Source: Aphrocallistes beatrix (Eukaryota; Porifera; Hexactinellida; Sceptrulophora; Aphrocallistidae). Taken from it: 64,000 bases of DNA. Shown here in pieces: positions 1 through 9,700 of the stretch (its first letter is position 1; each line of letters starts with the position of its first letter). The notes under the pieces were generated by a model. That model worked only from the letters and a program-made list of their open reading frames with translations. It was not told where the DNA came from and did not search any database. The position numbers were made by a program, and so were the translations under genes. The stretch covers positions 2,728,001 to 2,792,000 of the forward strand of contig OY725490.1 in NCBI GenBank assembly GCA_963281255.1, in the 5' to 3' direction.

Positions 1-2
1 CG

Positions 3-1172
3 CGGTTTTTCGCACCCGAAACAATAGAACCCGGTTATCTCTTCTCAGAATCAGGTATTTATTATGCTCCGGAGGCACCCTATATAACCGATTACCGCGA
101 GTATATCGACGGATTCCCACTTACTGATGATCCGGAAATATTCGGCATGCACGACAATGCGAATATAACGTACGAAGTTCAGGAAGGACAGTCCCTTGTC
201 AAGACTATACTGTCCGTCCAGCCTAGGATGTCTACCAGTGGAGGCGGTAAAACGAGTGATGACATTGTGTACGATCTAGCCGAAAGCATTCTAAGCAAAT
301 TCCCGGACTTGCTGGACATTGATAGAGCCCGGTCAGATCTCTTCGAGCAGAACGAAGAAGGACAGATCAACTCCTTGTCCACCGTGTTGGGCCAAGAGAT
401 AGACAGGTACAATGCGCTGTTGAAAGTTGTGAAGAGCAGCATGCGCACCATTCAGAAAGCGATTAAAGGGTTTGTCGTCATGTCTGAGCAGTTGGAGAAG
501 GTCTACACGAGCTTCATCAACCATCAGGTGCCGGGAATGTGGGAGAAAGCCGCGTATCCCTCCCTAAAACCGCTCGGCTCCTGGATTCAAGATCTCGTGT
601 ACCGGATACACTTCATCTCTAACTGGATGTTGTACGGGAACCCGTCTTCCTACTGGATATCCGGGTTTTATTTCCCACAGGGCTTTCTTACCGGCACGCT
701 ACAGAATCACGCGCGGAAATACCATCTACCAATAGATGAGCTCTCATTCATATACCAAGTACAGTCTGTGTACAGGCATCAGAAAGACGTATATGAGCAG
801 TCACAGCTGACTGCACCTGGTGAAATACTGAAAATGGACAGCGAGATGAGCGTACCTGAAGATGGAGTGCTGGTGCATGGGTTGTACATGGACGCGTGTC
901 GTTGGAATGATGAGACAATGCAGATAAGCAATCAACTAGACCGCGAAATGAATCCCCCCCTGCCTATGATGCATATGGAACCCCGTAGGAATTTGGTTAG
1001 GGATCCGAGCTTCTACGCAGCACCGTTGTACAAGACTTCAGCTAGAGCTGGTGTTCTCTCCACGACCGGACATTCCACCAATTTCGTAGTCGCAGTCAAT
1101 CTCCCTGCAGATAAGGACAATGGGTTCTGGATTTCGCGCGGAGCAGCTCTCCTAACCCAACTCAGCGATTAG
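3..1172 (+). CDS. Axonemal dynein heavy chain, C-terminal end (5' truncated by window)
   Basis: This is the last part of a ciliary/flagellar dynein heavy chain, the ATP-driven microtubule motor of the axoneme. The frame is open from base 3, so the gene enters from the left, and it ends at a stop at 1170-1172. The motif DDPEIFGMHDNANITYE marks the end of the AAA6 region. It is followed by the C-terminal cap with KPLGSWIQDL, an SGFYFPQGFLTG block, LVHGLYMDACRWN and ARAGVLSTTGHSTNF, and it closes with WISRGAALLTQLSD. From family knowledge, the STTGHSTNF cap resembles the single-headed inner-arm group (DNAH1/3/6/7/12/14). I cannot name the exact paralogue from about 390 residues. No intron is seen in this stretch. 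No AAA1 P-loop is visible because it lies upstream of the window. Confidence 0.93.
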   Translation, partial: RFFAPETIEPGYLFSESGIYYAPEAPYITDYREYIDGFPLTDDPEIFGMHDNANITYEVQEGQSLVKTILSVQPRMSTSGGGKTSDDIVYDLAESILSKFPDLLDIDRARSDLFEQNEEGQINSLSTVLGQEIDRYNALLKVVKSSMRTIQKAIKGFVVMSEQLEKVYTSFINHQVPGMWEKAAYPSLKPLGSWIQDLVYRIHFISNWMLYGNPSSYWISGFYFPQGFLTGTLQNHARKYHLPIDELSFIYQVQSVYRHQKDVYEQSQLTAPGEILKMDSEMSVPEDGVLVHGLYMDACRWNDETMQISNQLDREMNPPLPMMHMEPRRNLVRDPSFYAAPLYKTSARAGVLSTTGHSTNFVVAVNLPADKDNGFWISRGAALLTQLSD

Positions 1173-1603
1173 ATAAGTTCGTTTAATTCATCCGTACACT
1201 AAATCGAATTTCGACTATTTACTCACTGCTATGTTAATTGATTGGGTATTTATTGTTCTGAATCTATCCTAAATGATTTTATTTACCACATTATGTAAAT
1301 TACAATGCATTAATTTTCAATTTGTTCAGTATTGTGTTGCGTAAATGTAAAAATTGCACTCTAAACTCTAGAGTCAATGGATTGATTGTGTCGTTTCAAA
1401 GTGTTAGTTAAATGTTAGTGGACAAAAATATTTAATGCCAAATATTCTAAGAAATACATGCATTTTAAAAAAATCAGTATCTAACATGTAATACATACCT
1501 TACAGTATATAATAAAGCTGTAGAGAGCTTATCTTATATCTTAAAATACGAATTTGTACGTATAAAATAATGTGGGAATAAGCATACAATTTGTTAATGC
1601 AAG

Positions 1604-1941
1604 CAAGGCTGGATTCAGTTAACCGGTTAACCGCCGTCAATCACGGTTAATGGTTAAGAAAATCTTGGATCGGTTCTCCGATCTGCTTTATTTCTAAATA
1701 TTTAGACTCATTTCATTGTTTTTCAATGGAGATTCATGAATATTACTTCTAAAATTTTTATATTACATTATTATTTCTATTTTCTAACCAAATATTATAT
1801 TTCGAGACCAATATCAGGTTGAATATTAGTCGAAAAATCCATATTTCTACCAATTAATATTGACATCAGTTAACCGGTTAACCGCCATGGAGGAAACCAA
1901 AATAACTGAGCCCGAAAATCGGTTTACCAACCCCAGCCCTG
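1604..1941. mobile_element. hAT-like MITE (about 338 bp)
   Basis: The ends are CAAGGCTGG (1604-1612) and its imperfect complement CCAGCCCTG (1933-1941). The flanking octamers aatgcaag (1596-1603) and gatgcagg (1941-1948) agree at 6 of 8 positions, the 8-bp target-site length of hAT elements, though the right octamer overlaps the last base of the element as drawn. Internally, the block gttaaccggttaaccgcc occurs near both ends in the same orientation. No coding capacity, so non-autonomous. Confidence 0.6.
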
Positions 1942-2036
1942 ATGCAGGTAACATTAAATCTTGTGGATTTCTAGTGTGAAATTCAGACTCTTCCATTCAA
2001 ATTATTTCGTGTTAGCCGTTTAAATCACTATTCTCT

Positions 2037-2120
2037 AGATTTGGAATGTAAAATCCCTTCATTGTACGTATAGACATATTGTACGGCCTATACATGGAGG
2101 GATTTTACATTCCAAATTTA
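2037..2120. repeat. Short palindromic hairpin element
   Basis: The two ends are inverted copies: tttggaatgtaaaatccc on the left and gggattttacattccaaa on the right, separated by about 40 bp. This is a foldback MITE too small to encode anything. Confidence 0.65.
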
Positions 2121-2261
2121 ATAACAACTAGACTGTCACGTTGCGCATATTGTCCATGCAATAAGACACTCCTTATACGAATGAGCTGCACTAAAGAATT
2201 TGGAAACTATGTTCTCAATGTTAAATAATAAAATAAAAACAAAATATAAATGGCATCTTAC

Positions 2262-2525
2262 CGCGTATGTGAAGTTAGGAGCTACTCCTACCGTGTGATT
2301 CACCATTTCCACCAGAGCGATGCTGAGGTTGACTCTCAGTGCATACACCACACACAATCCACTACACAGCAGCAATGCTAGGATGTAGCGTTCTGGCACA
2401 CAGGGCACGATCTTAGGGAATATCTTGTAGACATTTCGGATATAGAACTGAGTTTCCCTCTGCTTATTTGCCCCTTTCTCTAATAGATATTCCTCTTCCG
2501 ATGAAGTATTATTATTATAATTCAT
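2262..2525 (-). CDS. Isolated first exon of an SLC17 (sialin/vesicular anion transporter)-like gene
   Basis: Read on the minus strand, an ATG at 2525-2523 opens 88 codons ending exactly at a good donor (GTAAG at 2261-2257). The sequence contains PERYILALLLCSGLCVVYAL followed by RVNLSIALVEMVNHT. This is the first transmembrane segment and conserved RVNLSxAxV motif of SLC17A5-like anion transporters (major facilitator superfamily). A full transporter needs about 400 more residues, which should lie to the left. I find none before running into the convergent dynein gene. It may be a stranded exon, a duplicated fragment, or a gene whose remaining exons lie beyond the window across dynein. The N-terminal exon itself looks intact. 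Confidence 0.6.
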
Positions 2526-3756
2526 TTGGGAATGAAGAGATCACCTAATTTGTACTTTTGAGAAATATTCATATAAATTAGAACCTCTCTCTATATATGT
2601 ATGTATGTATGTGTGTGTGATATTATCTATTAATGCAAGTTCATTTATCTTCCCGGATCATACGCATAGGATGGTCACATCTTTTCTTTTCATGCACATA
2701 GTTTTAAACAATGTGCATGAATGAGAAAAATGTCCAGTGCAGTATTTGTATGATTGGATACTTGCTCAGTATTTGTATGGCTTCAATGCAATATAAAAAA
2801 TGACTGGAGACATTCGTGACATCACGATTGTGGCAAATAGGAAGTGTTTGTTAATACGTATACGTATATGGATTCTAAGAGAAATACAATTAAAAAGAAT
2901 TAGTTTATTTCAAACACTTTGGTGTAAATAATATTATAGAGACATTTTTAAAACTGCATTAATCTTAATGGTCCGTATTAGTAGATATGCGTATGTCTAT
3001 ATTGATTAATGTTTATGATCAGGAAATTAAGCTAATAACCAGAATCTAATAATTAACATTATGCCCAAGTATACTGCCAGTACATAATAATTCCGTACAT
3101 CAAGAAAACATTTAAATAGTGTTTCGTATCCGGATTTCGGGATTACTTTTAAACGAAGGCAAAGCGATTACAGTCAGGGTCGCTTATTATGAACCCTCTT
3201 AATATGAGCATTAATTTATTATGAACTAACCTTGTGGTCACAATTTCATGTCGAGTTTGATATCAAGTCTCTCTATCGGAACTATTGTTGGTTTCTGGTG
3301 ATTCATTATAAGCGACTGACTACCTTTCATAAGCTAGAACATTACAACAATTCAGAACTGAATTCAAGATATACCCACACACTATGTCCAGGCCTAATTT
3401 CTGGATCACTTACATTACAGAAATTGATCTTCATCACTATGGAGACGGTATGGTGGCTCTGCATTGTATATGCTATCTTCACCTCAGCCATGCTCTGTTT
3501 CTGTTAAGTTATTCCAAGGTCAAAACGGCCATGTGCGTGTATACGTATAGTTCAAAGGAATGTCTCCTTACCTTAAATGAGATTTAAATTAAGTGTATGG
3601 TCTGTTTAATATTACCGTTGGTCCTATACATATAGTTATTCCAGACACATAAATACTAGATTTCTCTTCGAAAACAGTTAAATTCAGTAATAATTCCAAC
3701 CAAAAGATCCCCATTATGTTCCCAACCGATTAGTACGCAGCTGTACGCTGTGTAAG
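2526..3756. other. Intergenic region between SLC17-like exon and KCC
   Basis: AT-rich, with a short TATG/TG microsatellite near 2597-2620 and one left end of a pogo-like MITE at about 3171-3225 (acagtcagggtcgcttatta...), the family seen complete at 5717-5904. Divergent promoters of the SLC17-like exon (-) and KCC (+) should lie here, but I see no convincing promoter motif. Confidence 0.5.
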
Positions 3757-6700
3757 ATGTCATCTAGTTCCATGATCTCGGATCGGGGGGACACGTCTGT
3801 TGAAGATGTGTCGGATTCTGTCACCTTCGTCCATCCGACTGTTCAGCCCAAGTCTTCGAGGAAGAGTTCACGGGCCTACATTCCAATGGACGCGTTGCAT
3901 GGTTCAGAATCTGAAGATTCGGACTCAGTTCATCTCGAGGTAGGAGAGGTGTCTAGAGCTATCTACAAGCACTTAGCTGCCGAGGATTCTGATAGGCAGC
4001 AGCTGCTGGATAGCAACACTCTGGCTCTCTACGAGGATGACATGAAGATGAGACCTAAGGTACACAGAGTCGTGAATCAATTTTATGCTTTACACTATTG
4101 GTCGACGTTTAAGATTGGAATATTAGTTAAAGATATTCTGCGTACATTAATTTATGTACAATTATCAGACTGGGTGTATAAAATGCCTACGTCACTAAAA
4201 GAAAGAATCTTCGATATTCGTTCTTTAATTAAACCCTCGCCTGGCTACGTCTCAAAAGTATAAATAGAGAAAACCCCACTTTCATTTTCACTTTCAGTTC
4301 ACTTTCAATGTACTTTCATTTTCACTTTCAACATTCCTAGCCAACCGCGGGTTAATAATTATCTCCTCATTGACAATGGTTTTTGCTTGCTCATTTCCGG
4401 TTAAGTCATTTTGGGCGGGGAAGCCATAGAAATATGGGGTCCAAGCTATAAATAGAATGGACCCCAGGTCATTGATGGGTTTTAATTAAGGCTCCATACA
4501 ATTCAACATACACGATGCAACAATGTTGCACGAAAATACAACATGTTATATTTCCATGCTACATGTTGCATTGCAAATTTCACCATACACGCACAGCAAA
4601 GTTGCGCAACAGTTGCATGCAACTTGTTGCATCGTGTATGGCGGCCTTTAGAGAAGAAGATTCATTCGTTGCTACGTTACAAATATTCGTTTCAGACTTA
4701 ATTATAATTATTCCAAAAACAGGTCTCAGCATTCCTTAAGAAGCGTCGCAAGAGCAAAGACAAGCACGATTTGTCGTCAGATGTCTCCGCTCTTCAGTCC
4801 AACTTGGAGAGAGGCAGCAGCACGCTGCTCCGTATTAAAAAGAAACTCAAATCCAAGGCTAAGATGGGGACATTCATGGGAGTCTATATCCCGTGTCTTC
4901 AGAACATTCTCGGTGTGATTCTCTTCCTTCGACTTACTTGGATTGTCGGATCAGCCGGCATAATACAAGTAAGTTGATTCAAACTGATTTTTTTAATGAT
5001 AGAAAAGGTACTTGTACTAAAATGTATTGAAATGTACTAACTACTTATGATGGCAATATTAAGTAGGAATTAGAGCATTATTTGTTAGTACAGTAGATAT
5101 TGGATAGAGTGAAAATACCGGGGCAGGGAATTTTTGTCCAAATTATCACTATTAACTCAGTATTCACTCATAATTCTGTACAAATTTGGAATTGAATCCT
5201 AGTCCTGAACACACAATATCAAGTTTCAGACGGATCCGTCTAACTAGGACCTCTTCTAGGCATTCATAATAGTCGGGATCTGCTGTCTGGCGACGTTGCT
5301 CACAGCCATCAGCATGAGTGCCATAGCCACGAACGGAGTTGTGCCAGCTGGTGGGAGCTACTATATGATTAGTCGGGCCCTAGGTCCGGAGTTCGGGGGT
5401 GCGGTGGGGATTCTCTTCTTCCTTGGAACTACCTTCGCTGCTTCCTTGTATATCTTAGGAGCTATTGAGATTCTGCTCACTTACATCGTGCCTCAGGCCT
5501 CATTGTTCGGTGAAATACTTGGAAACCCATCAGTAAGTTTGTATCATAAACTTTGATGTTTTGATCTTTTTGTAGGATGTGAAAGAATTTTGAAATGTTA
5601 CAAATTTGAAAACTATACTAATACTACGAATTCGATTGCATTTTGCGTTGGCTTGACATTATAGTAAATGATTCAACATCTAATTGTTCGATCTGATCCT
5701 GTTGCAAAGCACAGTACAGTCAGGATCGCTATTATGAACACCTTGGGGACCAAAAATTCTGTTCATAATATGTACAGAGACTTCATATTAAGCGAACTTG
5801 ACCTAATACAAATCCTATATAACCTATTGAATTGGAACCAGAGAGTTTGTTCACAATAACCGAATGTTCACATTAAGCAGGTTCATAATAAGCGAACCTG
5901 ACTGTACGTACATACCTATTCATCAGTATATATCTAGTATTTCATCAAGATTCTGATTCATATTACAAATTCAATCCACTCTTTACTATACATAAATATG
6001 ATGTACGTATTTTGCAAATATTCTTGTTGGTACCGATAACATTGCTCACTATTCATGAATTCCTATTCAGTGTAACAATGTCACTAAATATCAACCTAGC
6101 ACTTCTTGATGTATACAACGTGTGCCTACAGGTACTGTTTAACAACATGAGAGTCTACGGCACCATCCTCCTACTGCTGCTAGCAGTACTGGTGTTCATC
6201 GGAGTTAGAGTTGTCAACTACTTCGCCATATTCTCTCTCGGCTGTGTGATCGTATCCATCATCTCAATCTACACAGGAGTAGCAGTGCACTCCTTCCTTC
6301 CAACTCTGCCTACTTGTACCATTGATAATGTAGCTGTTAAAGGTCAGTTGCTATTAATTGGTATAGAACTATCTTGTAAGAATTGTCTTTGAGATTCACG
6401 ATTAACACTTTGAATCAAATCCATTTGATTGATCGTATTAAACTAAGTTTAATTCAAAGTTAAATATGCCAAAGATTTCAAATTTTGTGTTCTTTAGCGA
6501 AAGTTACCTTTACTCTTACTCAGGAAACTTCGTGTGTCCTTCTAACTCCAGCTCGTCCTTCCAACTGCCACAGAATAACCGCACCTTCTGTAGTCCCAAC
6601 GACCCCACCGTACGCAGCCTATTCAACGGCACCCGCTACCTCCCAGAGGATGAGCCGGGGGCTCCGTGGACCACAGACCCGGGGTGTAGGGTCGGCATCC

Positions 6701-9700
6701 CGGGACTCTGGTCTGGAGTTATAGCGAGGAACTTTCTAGATCTTTATCGACAGGCTGGGGAAGCGAATCCTGGACAGCCAGCTGTGGGGTCCCAGGTACC
6801 TTCTGACGTCGCCACCTCCTTCACCATTCTCCTGGCGATATTCTTCCCATCTGTCACTGGAATCATGGCAGGATCGAACAGGTGTGGTTTAAGCTAGTGG
6901 TATTCAGACTGGGGTACGCTAGGTTTCTCATAGGGATACGCCGGCTCTCAAGATTATATATTTCTACATATTAATAATAGTAGCATGAGTTAACTGATGG
7001 GGGTGCACAGAAAGTTCAAAAACAGTCTGGGGAGTACGCTTGGAAAAAAGTTTGAAGACTACTGGTTTAAGCTAGTAATTGGATGGGCAAATCACTCAAT
7101 ACATTCCATTTTTAGTTTAATGGTGAGAAATGAGAAATTTACTTGAAATTATGCGATTCTCTCGATAGAAAATGCTTAGTGAAAGTACTTATATACAAGG
7201 AATTAGTTTGCTTTTGCAATTGTTTGTTGCGTAGTAATACATAATATTTTATAGAATATCATCACCTGTTGATTAAAGAGTTTATTACTAACTTACGACC
7301 ATTATTAGTTAGATCTAAGGTTTTGCTATCGAAACTCTTTCTCTGAGGTCTTCAAAAGAATGTAGTACACCCAATTGCGAACTTTGAGTTCTATTTAAGT
7401 TTTCAAATCAATTCTGACATTTCTGAAGGTCCGGTGAGCTTAAAGACCCTCAGAAGTCCATTCCTCTCGGCACCATCTCTGCCATAATCACCACAACATC
7501 CATCTACCTGAGCAGCGTCATTCTGTTCGGGGCCTCGATAGAAGGATTCCTTCTGCGAGACAAGTTCGGTGACAGTATAGGAGGCCGGTTGGTTGTGGCA
7601 GAGGTGTCCTGGCCCTCTCACTGGGTGATTCTGGTGGGAGCCATGCTCTCCACCATCGGAGCAGGACTGCAGAGTTTGACTGGTGAGATATTTATAGGAT
7701 AGATTGGGAGGCAGCGTTTCCCGCCAAGCGCGTTAAGCGCGCTATTTAACGGAAGCACGACAACTCGCAACACCGACAACTCGCAACGCGACATATCGTA
7801 ACAAATCTGATTGCTTTCTCTCTCATATAGACACATTCCAACCTTAAAAGCTCACTGTACCCCCCACAGGGCAATGAAAATGCCTCAGATCACTTTCAAT
7901 TTCAATTTGATCCCAACTTAAAACGCTTCCTTTCACTTTCCAATTCAATCTGTTCCTAACGTCACAAGCTAATGAAAATTACTTTCCTTATAATTTGACC
8001 AATCAGATTTGTTGCGAGTTGTCTGTTGCGAGTTGTCGTGTTGCGAGTTGTCGTGCTCCCCTATTTAACACGTTTAGCTTGTCGAAAAATGTGATTTCGC
8101 TGTTAAATAATGCAATTTACCCGAATAAACCGCAAAAATTAACACGCTTCCCAATAATATTGAGGGAAACACTGTTGGGAGGTGAATTAACCGAATAGCG
8201 ACTCCATGAATGTGAACAACCAATATATTGCTCAGTTGGAATCAGCTATTAGAGATACAGTAGATGCTGGATACAAGAACATTCTACTAGAAAACAGTGG
8301 ACATACTATACCTCATATAATTTATGGCGGTTATAAGAACATTATATGCAGGTCCCAACGGTGTTCTCATAACCGGTATCCACTGTATTTACCACTTCCG
8401 TCTCCCGGATTTACTTGGAGGCACTGGGAACCTAATTTGATATCATCATCGAACAACTAAGAGTAACATTTATCGTAATTCCGCGGATCTTGGAGAGTGG
8501 ATCCGCGGAATTACAATAAATGTTACTCTCATAGTGAAATATGATACATACACTATTCTCGGTATTAGCTGCATCTGTATTGTCCTCTAGGGGCACCTCG
8601 TCTGCTACAAGCCATAGCTAAGGATGATCTGCTCCCGCTTGTTGGTTTCTTCAAAGCGACGATCCGTGGAGAGCCGTCCAGAGCCCTCGTGCTCACAGCT
8701 CTAATCGCTGAGATCGGAATTCTTATTGCCAGCCTTGACAACGTAGCTCCGATTATTTCAATGTTCTTCCTGATGTGCTACATGTTCGTGAACATAGCCT
8801 GTACTCTCCAATCGCTGTTGAAGGCTCCGAACTGGAGACCGAGATTCAAGTACTACCACTGGATTCTGTCCAGCATAGGAGCACTGCTCTGTCTCATTCT
8901 CATGTTCATATCGGCCTGGTACTATGCTCTTGTGAGTTGTTTTTAACGAGTTTGACTATTTAATGCGTATTACGTACGTAGATATATGTTCAGACATGCT
9001 ATGTGCTCGCATACAGTCTACGTGCGTATATCTCTTATATATTAAAATGCTAGGATTTTTTTTTCTTTTGTGTGTGTTTGTCCGAATTGATTGAAGAATT
9101 GGGAAGTCGTAGAGGTGTGAAAATTTGCATGTAGGTGTCAAATGATATGCCTACGATTAAGTTCTAAGATCTAAGCGAAATTTTCACATCTCTGTAAAAA
9201 AAATGGAAAACAATTTTTCCCACCTTTTCTATACAAAATAAATGACTACACTATTACAATAGAAATCATTGTACAAGTACAACACTACAATAAATAGATC
9301 GTCATTGTTATTAATACTTCAAAGCCACAACTTATGTTTGATATCTTAAATGTATTATAGTGTATGTCTATAAAAAAGATTATCTGCATATTTTCACACC
9401 TTTATATACATATTTTCACACCATTTAATGAATTTTGAAAATAATGCTAGAGACTAGCTTTCAACGGTTGAAATGGGGTTTTCAGGGGTGTAGATTTCGA
9501 ATATCATATTTTCAGATGTATATGATAAATTATTTGTTTACTTTTGTTTACATTAGATACATAAAGTAAACAAATGTCAAAAATATGCTAGAAACTTGCT
9601 TTCAACGGTTGACATGGGGTTTTCAGGGGTGTAGATTTCGAATATCATATTTTCAGATCGATCAAATGAATTATTTGTTTAATTTTGTTTAAAATATTTT

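Larger units (their letters stand above)
1173..2261. other. Intergenic, AT-rich; 3' flank of dynein plus two short elements
   Basis: Non-coding on both strands as far as I can read. An AATAAA near 1510 could serve the dynein gene. The rest is a hAT-like MITE (1604-1941) and a palindromic hairpin (2037-2120), annotated separately. I looked here for further exons of the SLC17-like exon to the right and recognised none. Confidence 0.6.

Noticed and set aside
3232..3587. Two overlapping open frames upstream of KCC
   Set aside because: No domain, no good start; first one begins at TTG inside the spacer next to a MITE end.
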